Shown here: piece by piece, positions 1 through 6,897 of the stretch
How positions within the stretch are numbered: the first letter of the stretch is position 1
Layout of the letters: every line of letters starts with the position of its first letter
DNA from: an uncultured Desulfovibrionaceae bacterium
Lineage (GTDB): Bacteria; Desulfobacterota; Desulfovibrionia; Desulfovibrionales; Desulfovibrionaceae
DNA length: 17,905 nt
Assembly (NCBI GenBank): GCA_949427775.1
Contig: CASQEL010000012.1
Span: 1-17,905, forward strand
Direction of reading: 5' to 3'
Position numbers and translations under genes: made by a program
Notes under the pieces: model-generated
Databases searched by the model: none
What the model saw: only the letters and a program-made list of their open reading frames with translations
Told to the model about the DNA's origin: nothing

Positions 1-104
1 TACATAACTTTATAAAATAGTTATACTTATTTTAAATTTTCATGCGATTGCCCTGACGTATCCCGCTCCTTCCAGCCGTCAGTATCGCAACAGCCGCAGA
101 AGAG
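1..104. other. Non-coding flank downstream of selD, AT-rich at the window edge
   Basis: No gene is supported here. Bases 1-40 are almost pure A/T, in sharp contrast to the GC-rich rest of the window, and contain a short inverted repeat (ATAACT at 4-9, AGTTAT at 19-24). Bases 53-58 and 77-82 form a 6-bp inverted repeat (CTGACG/CGTCAG) with an 18-base loop, 22 bases past the selD stop on the minus strand. It has no adjacent T-run on that strand, so it is at best a weak terminator. The AT-rich part could be a promoter region for something outside the window. Confidence 0.4.
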
Positions 105-1163
105 CTACGCCAATACCAACGCCGTTTTGCTCCCGGCCGTCACATGCCCGATGATCCACGCTTCGTCCCCCTGCTCATGCAGCAGGCGGACCGCCTCGTC
201 CACCACAGGCTCGGGCACGGCCAGCACCAGACCGCCGGACGTCTGCACGTCGAAAACCAGGCTTTCCACCGTCTGTGAGACGCCGGAGCTCACCGCGACA
301 TGCTCCTGCCAATACCGGCGATTGCCGTGACTTCCCGCCGGGATCAGTCCGTTGTCGGCATATTCCTCCGCGCGCGGCAACAGCGGCAGAGCCTGTGTTT
401 CAAGTTTCACGGCGACGCCGGAGGCAAGAGCCATTTCCAGCAGGTGCCCGCCCAACCCGAAACCGGTGACATCCGTGGCGGCCCGCAAACGCAACGCGCG
501 AATAACGGCGGCGCCGCCCTTGTTGAGCTTGCCGCACCAGCGGCGCAGCAGTTCTTCGCTTTCCTCCCAACCTTCCCAGCGGGCCTTGATCGCCGTAGAC
601 AACACGCCCGTTCCCAGCGGCTTGGTCAGCACCAGCGTATCTCCGGGCACAAGGCCATCATTCGTGGCGACAATATCCGGATCGATGATCCCGGTCACGG
701 CAAGGCCATATTTGATTTCCTGATCTTCCACCGTATGCCCGCCCACCAGCACAGCCCCGGCTTCCCGCAGGGCGTCCAGGCCGCCGCGAAGAATATCTCC
801 CAGCGCCCGCTCGCCCTCTTCCCCTTCACACGCGGAAGGAAAACAGACGATGTTCATGGCGCACCAGGGTTCTCCGCCCAGCGCGTATACGTCGGACAGG
901 GCGTTTGCCGCGGCAATGCGCCCGAAGTGGAATGGATCACCGACAATGGGAGTGAGAATATCCACCGTTTGCACGATGGCCTTTCCCTCTGGAATCCGCA
1001 ACACCGCCGCGTCCTCGTTGCGAGCGCGTCCGGCCAGCACACGGCTTTCTTCGGCGCAGGAAACGGTATCGCACCGCAATGTGCCTAGTAAACGCTCCAG
1101 GACCCCCGGAGCCACTTTCGCCGCTCATCCCGGAGCTTTGGCTCTATCAAGCAGGTTCATCAT
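105..1163 (-). CDS. selD: Selenide, water dikinase (SelD), selenocysteine-containing
   Basis: SelD makes selenophosphate from selenide and ATP, the selenium donor for tRNA-Sec and selenouridine synthesis in the cytoplasm. A plain ORF begins at a GTG at 1115, but the frame continues upstream through a single TGA (1125-1127) to an ATG ATG pair at 1158-1163, preceded by AAGGA six bases away. With TGA read as Sec the protein is 352 aa, the usual family length, and starts MMNLLDRAKAPG-U-AAKVAP: U13 and K16 align with the catalytic Cys17 and Lys20 of E. coli SelD. The AIRS-type ATP-binding core follows: D51 in NEDAAVL, D68 in VDILTPIV, the GDPFHFGRIAA stretch, and VGGHTVEDQEI around residues 139-150. 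The gene lies on the same strand as the r-protein cluster, beyond its terminator. No clear promoter of its own was found. Confidence 0.93.
1094..1127 (-). promoter_or_regulatory. UGA selenocysteine codon with bSECIS-like hairpin in selD
   Basis: On the minus strand the in-frame TGA (1127-1125) is followed after 12 bases by GCTCC (1112-1108), a 9-base loop GGGGGTCCT (1107-1099) and GGAGC (1098-1094). This gives a 5-bp perfect stem with guanines in the first two loop positions. Bacterial SECIS elements are known to place a small hairpin with a loop guanine roughly 16-37 bases after UGA, where SelB binds; here the loop begins about 18 bases after. The hairpin fits the expectation in distance and loop, but the stem is short and the match is by eye. 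Confidence 0.72.
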
Positions 1164-1353
1164 ACTATTTCCTTACAGAGTCCTCGTCCACAGAGGCGCT
1201 GTCGCATCCCGGACTCCTGGCCGCGTATGCTCCGCAATCTCCTTGCGCTCCACCGGCAAAAGGCCGACATCCCCGTCCGCGCCATGCGGAAGGCCGCGAG
1301 AAGGACACTGCCGCCGTCCCATTGCTCCGTCGCGGCGCGGGAAATGCGTTTTT

Positions 1354-1385
1354 AAACAAAAGAGGAGTAATCTGATGATTACCCC
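1354..1385 (-). terminator. Rho-independent terminator of the r-protein/alpha cluster
   Basis: On the minus strand GGGGTAATC (1385-1377), a tetraloop ATCA and GATTACTCC (1372-1364) form a 9-bp stem with one G-U pair. The T-rich tail TCTTTTGTTT (1363-1354) follows directly. It lies 53 bases after the rplQ stop, as expected for the end of the alpha operon. It also separates rplQ from selD, so selD would need read-through or its own promoter. Confidence 0.85.
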
Positions 1386-1438
1386 CCTTCCTTACTGAAG
1401 TCCATGCATTCGGGACATCATATACGCTGCTGTATTCG

Positions 1439-1894
1439 CTATTTCGCGCTCTCTTCGTCTTTGGTCAGCGCTGTCGTTTCCACGGTTTTTTCAGCCGCGG
1501 GCACGTCTTTTTTCGGCGCCGCCGCGGACGCGTCCGCAACACGGGTCAACTCGATTATCGCCATAGGCGCATTGTCGCCCCGACGCGGCGTCGCCAAACG
1601 CAGCACACGGGTGTACCCGCCGGGAACACCGGCGAAGGCGGGAGCGACTTCGTCAAAAAGACGCTTCACCAGCTGATGATTGCCCAGGTAGCGGAACGCC
1701 AGACGGCGCGAATGCAAATCATTACGCAACGCCAGGGTGATCAGGGGTTCCACGACGCGGCGCAGTTCCTTGGCCTTGACCTCGGTAGTACGAATCTTGC
1801 CATGGGTGAGCAGCGCCTTGGCCAGATTGCGGAACAACGCCTTGCGGTGCGAAGGCGTCCGCGACAGCTTTTTGCCGGAGTTGCTATGCCTCAT
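1439..1894 (-). CDS. rplQ: Large ribosomal subunit protein bL17
   Basis: bL17 is a structural protein of the 50S subunit near the tunnel exit. The 151-aa product starts MRHSNSGKKLSRTPSHRKAL, the family's characteristic N-terminus, and keeps the core RNA-binding region to about residue 118 (MAIIELTRVA). Residues 121-151 are an Ala/Lys/Glu-rich, low-complexity tail; typical family members are about 115-130 aa, so this is an extended form. The ATG lies inside the end of rpoA (11-base overlap), which implies translational coupling. It is the last gene of the cluster, followed by the terminator at 1354-1385. Confidence 0.98.
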   Translation of the reverse strand: MRHSNSGKKLSRTPSHRKALFRNLAKALLTHGKIRTTEVKAKELRRVVEPLITLALRNDLHSRRLAFRYLGNHQLVKRLFDEVAPAFAGVPGGYTRVLRLATPRRGDNAPMAIIELTRVADASAAAPKKDVPAAEKTVETTALTKDEESAK

Positions 1895-2927
1895 TTTGCT
1901 GCTTCCTCTTCCATTCCTGGTATTTCTTTTCGAAACTGTCTACCTTCAGCCCGAAATCAAGGCCCATATCCAAAAGCACGCGCTTGATTTCGTCCAAGGA
2001 TTTGCGTCCGAAGTTCTTGGTCTTGAGCATCTCATTCTCGGAACGTTGCACCAATTCTCCCACCAGAGAAATATTGGCGCTGCGCAGACAGTTGGTAGCC
2101 CTCACAGAGAGTTCGAGCTCATCAATGCCCTTGAAGAGATTCTCGTTCAATTCCCCGCAGTCCGCGCTGCCCGACGACGCATCGCCCGAAATCCGCTCAT
2201 CAAAATTGATGAACACGGAAATCTGGTCTTTGATGATCTTCGCGCTGTAGGCAATGGCATCTTCCGGCGTGACCGAACCATCGGTCCATACTTCCAGAAT
2301 AAGCCTGTCGTAGTTGGTCATCTGGCCGACACGGGCCTGCTCAATGGCATACGCCACCTTGCGCACCGGCGAATAGCTTGCGTCAAGCCGGATAAGACCG
2401 ATCTCGTCGGAAAGATTTTCGTGCATGTCCGCGGGCACATAGCCCTTGCCCATGCGCGCTTCAAGCTCCATGTCCAGCGTCACATCTTCCGTCAGCGTCG
2501 CAATATGCAGATCGGGATTCAAAACCGTCACATGCTGATTGGTTTTGATATCTCCGGCCGTCACGGCTCCCTTGCGCGACACTGAAAGCGTCAGACGCTG
2601 CGGTTCTTCCGTATCCATCAGCAGGCGAACCTGTTTCAGATTGAGCACGACGTCGGTCACGTCTTCCAGCACGCCATGAATAGTAGTGAATTCGTGCTGC
2701 ACGCCGCTGATTTTGACGGAGACAAAGGCCGCGCCCTGCAGGGACGACAGAAGCACCCTGCGCATGGCATTGCCGATGGTCGTGCCGTAGCCGCGCTCCA
2801 GAGGTTCGCAGATAAACTTGCCATGCGTGTCGCCGGCAGTTTCGTTTTCCCGAAGAATCTGCTCGGGCTTGACCAGTTCCGACCAGTTTCGGGTATTGAT
2901 GAGCCGTTCGCCTTGTTTGATAAGCAT
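1884..2927 (-). CDS. rpoA: DNA-directed RNA polymerase subunit alpha
   Basis: RpoA forms the dimer that nucleates core RNA polymerase assembly; its C-terminal domain contacts UP elements and activators. The 347-aa product shows the N-terminal assembly domain (about 20-245, with LERGYGTTIGNAMRRVLLSS at 44-63) and a variable linker at 246-262. The alpha-CTD spans about 265-330; R276 in SVRATNCLRSANI corresponds to the DNA-contacting Arg265 of E. coli, and the FGRKSLDEI helix is at 306-314. A charged tail (SFEKKYQEWKRKQQNEA) follows the CTD. The ATG at 2927 lies 12 bases after rpsD, with only a G-rich weak Shine-Dalgarno, and the 3' end overlaps rplQ. An intact alpha-CTD fits with the A-tract promoter proposed upstream of rpsJ. 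Confidence 0.99.
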   Translation of the reverse strand: MLIKQGERLINTRNWSELVKPEQILRENETAGDTHGKFICEPLERGYGTTIGNAMRRVLLSSLQGAAFVSVKISGVQHEFTTIHGVLEDVTDVVLNLKQVRLLMDTEEPQRLTLSVSRKGAVTAGDIKTNQHVTVLNPDLHIATLTEDVTLDMELEARMGKGYVPADMHENLSDEIGLIRLDASYSPVRKVAYAIEQARVGQMTNYDRLILEVWTDGSVTPEDAIAYSAKIIKDQISVFINFDERISGDASSGSADCGELNENLFKGIDELELSVRATNCLRSANISLVGELVQRSENEMLKTKNFGRKSLDEIKRVLLDMGLDFGLKVDSFEKKYQEWKRKQQNEA

Positions 2928-2939
2928 AGCGGCCCCCGC

Positions 2940-3566
2940 TTATTTCGAGTACAATTCGACGATCATATGCTCGTTGATGGGGAACTGAATGTCTTCACGT
3001 TGCGGCAACGCCTTGACAGTACCCTTGAACGCCGCGCCGTCCACTTCCAACCACGTGGGGCAACCACGACGGGCGATGACTTCCTGAGCTTCAGCCAGCA
3101 CGGGAATCTTGCGACTCTTTTCGGGAATTTCCACAGTGTCGCCTACCCGCACTTGAAGCGAGGGAATGGTGACTTTGCGGCCATTGAGCGTAAAAATGCC
3201 GTGCCGCACCAACTGGCGCGCCTGATTGCGCGAGTTGGCGAAACCCAGACGATACACCACGTTGTCCAGACGACGTTCCAGATACGACAGCAGATTCGCG
3301 CCGGTCACGCCCTTGGCCATGTCGGCCTTGACGAAGTATCCGCGGAACTGGCGTTCCAGAATACCATATACCCGACGCACCTTCTGTTTTTCGCGCAGCT
3401 GAACGGCATACTCGCTGACCTTCTTGCGCGCGCGGCCGTGCTGACCGGGAGCATAAGGACGACGGTCGTACGCGCACTTGTCCGTAAAGCAACGGTCACC
3501 CTTCAAAAAGAGCTTTGTGCCTTCACGGCGGCACATGCGACATTTGGCCTCAGTATATTTAGCCAT
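2940..3566 (-). CDS. rpsD: Small ribosomal subunit protein uS4, zinc-binding form
   Basis: uS4 is a primary 16S rRNA-binding protein that starts 30S assembly at the five-way junction. In E. coli it also represses the alpha operon by binding its mRNA; whether that happens here is not shown. The 208-aa protein has four N-terminal cysteines (C9, C12, C26, C31), the C+ zinc-binding version, then the helical body and the S4 RNA-binding domain around residues 95-160 (LERRLDNVVYRLGFA, SRNQARQLVRHG). The start is preceded by GAGGA at good spacing. A 72-base GC-rich spacer separates it from rpsK; rpoA follows after 12 bases. Confidence 0.99.
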   Translation of the reverse strand: MAKYTEAKCRMCRREGTKLFLKGDRCFTDKCAYDRRPYAPGQHGRARKKVSEYAVQLREKQKVRRVYGILERQFRGYFVKADMAKGVTGANLLSYLERRLDNVVYRLGFANSRNQARQLVRHGIFTLNGRKVTIPSLQVRVGDTVEIPEKSRKIPVLAEAQEVIARRGCPTWLEVDGAAFKGTVKALPQREDIQFPINEHMIVELYSK

Positions 3567-3638
3567 GATACTTCCTCTTCGGATGCTTCAGAGGCTCCGC
3601 CGCGCGGTACACGCGCCGACGGATCGCCTGAAAATACA

Positions 3639-4028
3639 CTAAACGCGACGCCGTTTCGGCGGGCGGCAACCATTGTGGGGAATGGGGGTCACGTCACGGA
3701 TGAAGGCGACCTTGAATCCCACGGCATTGATGGCGCGCATGGCGGCCTCACGGCCGGAACCGGGGCCTTTCACGTACACGCCCACGGTGCGCATGCCGTT
3801 TTCCTGCGCCTTTCGGGCGGCAGCTTCCGCCGCGACCTGGGCGGCAAACGGCGTCGACTTGCGCGATCCCTTGAAGCCGCTCTGACCGGAAGAGGCCCAG
3901 CTCACCGCATTGCCGCGCGTATCGGTAAAAGTGATAATCGTATTATTGAACGACGCCTGTATATGGGCAATCCCCACAGGAATGTTCTTCTTTTCCTTTT
4001 TCTTGACTGCTCTCTTGGCTCTGGCCAT
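3639..4028 (-). CDS. rpsK: Small ribosomal subunit protein uS11
   Basis: uS11 sits on the 30S platform, next to the mRNA exit and the E site. The ATG at 4028 gives 129 aa starting MARAKRAVKKKEKKNIPVG and is preceded by AAGGA. The open frame extends farther upstream to 4112, but that part has no family similarity and lies in the structured spacer, so the shorter start is chosen. The body (IIITFTDTRGNAVSWASSGQ-like region, GPGSGREAAMRA) and the C-terminal DVTPIPHNGCRPPKRRRV are hallmark uS11 sequence. An unusually long 187-base spacer separates it from rpsM upstream. Confidence 0.98.
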   Translation of the reverse strand: MARAKRAVKKKEKKNIPVGIAHIQASFNNTIITFTDTRGNAVSWASSGQSGFKGSRKSTPFAAQVAAEAAARKAQENGMRTVGVYVKGPGSGREAAMRAINAVGFKVAFIRDVTPIPHNGCRPPKRRRV

Positions 4029-4215
4029 GGTACTTCCTTCTCTGACGGTGCCTGGCCGCACATCCTGTACGACACTTGCTCCCGTTTGCCGCAAACGCGT
4101 TTGCGACCACACGCGCGTTGCGCGGTTCGCCGCCCTCCTGGCGGTGACGCCGTTGCCCAGTCGACGGCACGCTTAAAACGCCCGCCGCTGCCCGAGACGA
4201 TGACGGTCCGTACAG
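4029..4215 (-). other. Structured rpsM-rpsK spacer with 16-bp palindrome
   Basis: This 187-base gap is long for a cluster whose other junctions are mostly 0-20 bases. It contains a perfect 16-bp palindrome CGCAAACGCGTTTGCG (4090-4105). A second CGTTTG at 4083-4088 can also pair with CAAACG at 4092-4097, so two hairpins compete. Further perfect stems are CGCGC/GCGCG (4112-4124) and CCGCC/GGCGG (4130-4144). No gene is supported in it; a frame open in phase with rpsK has no r-protein similarity. The function is unknown; an mRNA control or processing element is the simplest guess. Confidence 0.6.
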
Positions 4216-4584
4216 CTACTTCTTCTTGCCCACGGCGCCACGGCGCGGCCCCTTGCGGGTACGCGCATTGGTATGGGTACGCTGTCCATGCACGGGCAGA
4301 CCGCGACGGTGACGCAGACCACGATAACAGCCGATATCCATGAGGCGCTTGATATTGCTCGAAACTTCGCGGCGCAGGTCGCCCTCCACCTTGTAATTCT
4401 GCTCAAGTTCCTTACGGATTTCGTTGATCTCGTCAGCCGAGAGGTCGTCAATGTTGCGCGTCCAGTTGACGCCCGTCGTATCCAGAATCTTCAGGGACGT
4501 CGCACGACCGATGCCGTAAATGTAGGTCAATGCAATATCAACACGTTTGCCACGCGGCAATTCAACACCTGCAATTCTCGCCAC
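4216..4584 (-). CDS. rpsM: Small ribosomal subunit protein uS13
   Basis: uS13 is in the 30S head and contacts the P-site tRNA and 50S bridges. The 122-aa product starts MARIAGVELPRGKRVDIALTYIYGIG with the helix-two-turn-helix core. It ends with the basic tail containing RGLPVHGQRTHTNARTRKGP, which reaches toward tRNA. The start codon is GTG (4584-4582), not ATG; AGGAGA lies six bases before it and no in-frame ATG is available upstream, so GTG is convincing. It follows rpmJ by 15 bases. Confidence 0.98.
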   Translation of the reverse strand: MARIAGVELPRGKRVDIALTYIYGIGRATSLKILDTTGVNWTRNIDDLSADEINEIRKELEQNYKVEGDLRREVSSNIKRLMDIGCYRGLRHRRGLPVHGQRTHTNARTRKGPRRGAVGKKK

Positions 4585-4599
4585 AGTATGTCTCCTGCC

Positions 4600-4713
4600 C
4601 TAGCCCTGGCGCTGCTTGTGCCGGGGGTTTTCGCAGATAACTCTGAGCACGCCCCGACGCCGGATGACCTTGCATTTGGGGCATATTTTCTTCACAGAAG
4701 GCCTGACTTTCAT
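4600..4713 (-). CDS. rpmJ: Large ribosomal subunit protein bL36, zinc-binding form
   Basis: This 37-aa gene reads MKVRPSVKKICPKCKVIRRR and then GVLRVICENPRHKQRQG. bL36 is a small 50S protein that stabilises 23S rRNA domains. The zinc ligands C11, C14, C27 and H32 are all present, so this is the C+ form. The ATG at 4713 has GGAG seven bases upstream. Its place between map and rpsM is the classic rpmJ position, but the infA gene that often accompanies it is missing here. Confidence 0.97.
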   Translation of the reverse strand: MKVRPSVKKICPKCKVIRRRGVLRVICENPRHKQRQG

Positions 4714-4771
4714 AACTTTACTCCAGGACGTTGCATCTGGCTACCCGATAAGCGGGCAGGAACAGGTACAC

Positions 4772-5587
4772 TTATCCGTTGTTGTTGCTTCTGTCAACCA
4801 TCAAGGCACGTTCCGGCCTTCCTCGATCCGAAATGCTCAAAATCCGGGGACCGTCGTGGGTGATGGCGATGCTGTGCTCATAATGCGCCGCCGGCTTGCG
4901 GTCACGGGTCACAGCTGTCCAGTTGTCTTCCAGAATGTCCACTTCGTACGTGCCCACAGTGACCATGGGCTCAATGGCGATGACCATCCCGTTCTGCAAC
5001 GGCAGGCCGCGCATAGCGGGTTTGAAGTTGGGCACTTCCGGCTTTTCGTGCATTTTGGCGCCGACGCCGTGGCCCACGAAACGCCGCACCACGTTGAAGC
5101 CCGCCGCCTCCACCATACGCTGCACAGCGGCGCCGATGGCATAGACGTCATTGCCCGCATGCGCCTCGGCGATGCCCGCATAAAGAGCGTCTTCCGTGAC
5201 CCGCATGAGCCTTTTCGCCTCGTCGGAGACTTCTCCCACCGCAAAGGTGCGTGCCGCATCGCCCACGAAACCTTCGTAGACGACGCCCATATCAATACTG
5301 ACGATATCCCCTTCCTGAAGCAGCCGCGTGGAAGGAAATCCGTGCACCACCTCTTCATTCACCGAGCAACACAGGGCAAACGGATATCCGCAATAGCCCA
5401 GGAATGCCGGTTTGACCTTGTACTGCGCGCACATGTCGCGCGCCAGTTCCTCAAAGCGCATGGTCGGCACGCCGGGACGCACCACATCCTCAATAGCGTC
5501 AAGGATATTGGCAACCATGCGGTTGGCCTCCCGCAACAGCGAGATTTCCCGCTCATTCTTGATAAAAGCGCCACGAAACTTCTTCAA
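4772..5587 (-). CDS. map: Methionine aminopeptidase, type I
   Basis: This metalloenzyme removes the N-terminal Met from nascent proteins at the ribosome exit. All family catalytic residues are visible in the 271-aa product: H82 (VVHGFPS), the metal ligands D99 (SIDMG), D110 (VGDAARTF), H173 (VGHGVG), E206 (AIEPMVT) and E237 (YEHSIAI). The start is a TTG (5587-5585) overlapping the secY TGA (TTGA overlap), with an AAGG ribosome-binding site upstream. The N-terminus MKKFRGAFIKNEREISLLREA fits the family, and no good later ATG exists. The C-terminal tail after ILSISD (about 20 residues, RGRPERALMVDRSNNNG) is extra. It lies 58 bases before rpmJ. Confidence 0.97.
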   Translation of the reverse strand: MKKFRGAFIKNEREISLLREANRMVANILDAIEDVVRPGVPTMRFEELARDMCAQYKVKPAFLGYCGYPFALCCSVNEEVVHGFPSTRLLQEGDIVSIDMGVVYEGFVGDAARTFAVGEVSDEAKRLMRVTEDALYAGIAEAHAGNDVYAIGAAVQRMVEAAGFNVVRRFVGHGVGAKMHEKPEVPNFKPAMRGLPLQNGMVIAIEPMVTVGTYEVDILEDNWTAVTRDRKPAAHYEHSIAITHDGPRILSISDRGRPERALMVDRSNNNG

Positions 5588-6897
5588 GACCGACCCTTCA
5601 TCCGTACCTTGCTCATGAGGCCCTCGTACTGATGCGAGATGAGGTGCGACTCGATCTGGGACCTGAAGTCCATAGCCACGCCTACAAGAATCAGCAGACT
5701 GGTGCCTCCGAAGTAAAACGGCACGTTAAAGTTAGCAATAAGCAACATGGGCAATACGGACACCAGCGAGATGTATACGCCCCCGCTGAGCGTCAGACGC
5801 GAAAGCACCGTATCAATATACTCCTGCGTCTTTTCCCCGGGGCGGATGCCGGGGATGAACCCGCCCGCCTTTTTCAGGTTTTCGGCCATGTCCTTGGGAT
5901 CGAAAATGATGGCCGTATAAAAGTAACAGAAGAAGAAAATCAGCGCCACGAAGACGGCATTGTACAAAATGGTATGCGGCGCAAAAAATGCCGTGGCGCG
6001 CTGCACCAGTTCGTTGCTGGAAAACTGGCCGATAGTGGCCGGGAACATCAGCAGGCTGGAAGCGAAGATGGGGGGAATGACTCCGGCCGTATTTACCCGC
6101 AACGGCAGATGCGTGCTCTGGCCGCCGTACATTTTACGCCCCACCTGACGCTTGGCGTAGTGCACCGGAATACGACGCTGGGCGCGTTCCACAAAAACAA
6201 TCCCCACCGTCACCGCCGCCATCAGAATCACAATGGCGATGGCCACGAACAGGCTCATGGCTCCCGTGGTCAGCAGGGAATACGACTGGATAATGGCCCG
6301 TGGAATCCCCACGACGATGCCGGAGAAGATGATCAACGAGATGCCGTTGCCGATGCCTCGCTCCGTAATCTGTTCGCCAAGCCACATGATCAGTACCGTG
6401 CCGGCCGTGAAGGTCAGCACCGTCATCATGCGGAACGTCCAGCCGGGCTCAAGAACGATGGGCAATTGCGCCGGACTGGGCATGGACTCCAGCCCCACGG
6501 CGATGCCGAAGCCCTGGATCACTGTAATCAGCACGGTCATATACCGCGTGTACTGCGTGATTTTCCGGCGACCGGCCTGCCCTTCTTCCTTGGCCATGCG
6601 CTTGATGTCCGGACTCACCACCTGCAGAAGCTGCATGATGATGGATGCCGAAATGTACGGCATGATTCCCAGGGCAAAGACCGAAACATTGGACAATCCG
6701 CCTCCGGAAAACATGTCGAACAGCCCGAACAGCGTGTCGGACATCTGCTGAAAATAGCTGGCCAGGGCCTGAGTGTTCACTCCCGGAACGGGAATATGCA
6801 CGCCGACCCGGTAGCAACACAAAAGCAGAAACGTCCAGCCGAGCTTCTTGAGAAGATCAGACTGACCCGCCAGGTTGTTTACCGCTCCAAGTGCCAT
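5584..6897 (-). CDS. secY: Protein translocase subunit SecY
   Basis: SecY is the central membrane channel of the Sec translocon, working with SecE/SecG and SecA or the ribosome. The 437-aa product has the expected ten hydrophobic segments: TM1 near 19-38, a plug-containing region around 60-75, and others near 75-93, 117-136, 155-174, 183-203, 213-236, 274-292, 309-332 and 370-405. The cytoplasmic loops carry AKRQVGRKMYGGQSTHLPLR (about 248-267) and GGFIPGIRPG (345-354), the SecA/ribosome contact loops. The ATG at 6897 has only a weak AAGAGAA ribosome-binding site. It is separated from rplO by a 320-bp structured spacer, so it may have its own promoter. map overlaps its stop by four bases. Confidence 0.98.
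   Translation of the reverse strand: MALGAVNNLAGQSDLLKKLGWTFLLLCCYRVGVHIPVPGVNTQALASYFQQMSDTLFGLFDMFSGGGLSNVSVFALGIMPYISASIIMQLLQVVSPDIKRMAKEEGQAGRRKITQYTRYMTVLITVIQGFGIAVGLESMPSPAQLPIVLEPGWTFRMMTVLTFTAGTVLIMWLGEQITERGIGNGISLIIFSGIVVGIPRAIIQSYSLLTTGAMSLFVAIAIVILMAAVTVGIVFVERAQRRIPVHYAKRQVGRKMYGGQSTHLPLRVNTAGVIPPIFASSLLMFPATIGQFSSNELVQRATAFFAPHTILYNAVFVALIFFFCYFYTAIIFDPKDMAENLKKAGGFIPGIRPGEKTQEYIDTVLSRLTLSGGVYISLVSVLPMLLIANFNVPFYFGGTSLLILVGVAMDFRSQIESHLISHQYEGLMSKVRMKGRS

Noticed and set aside
937..1128. Alternative minus-strand frame overlapping the selD 5' end
   Set aside because: Different frame from selD with no conserved motif; the selD frame through the TGA matches family sequence on both sides.
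3567..3638. 72-base rpsK-rpsD spacer as a regulatory element
   Set aside because: Only a short GC stem (GCGCG/CGCGC with a 5-base loop) is visible, too weak to separate from general GC-richness.
2676..4343. Plus-strand open frame of 555 codons opposite rpoA-rpsM
   Set aside because: Antisense shadow of rpoA, rpsD, rpsK and rpsM, with low-complexity composition and no ribosome-binding site.
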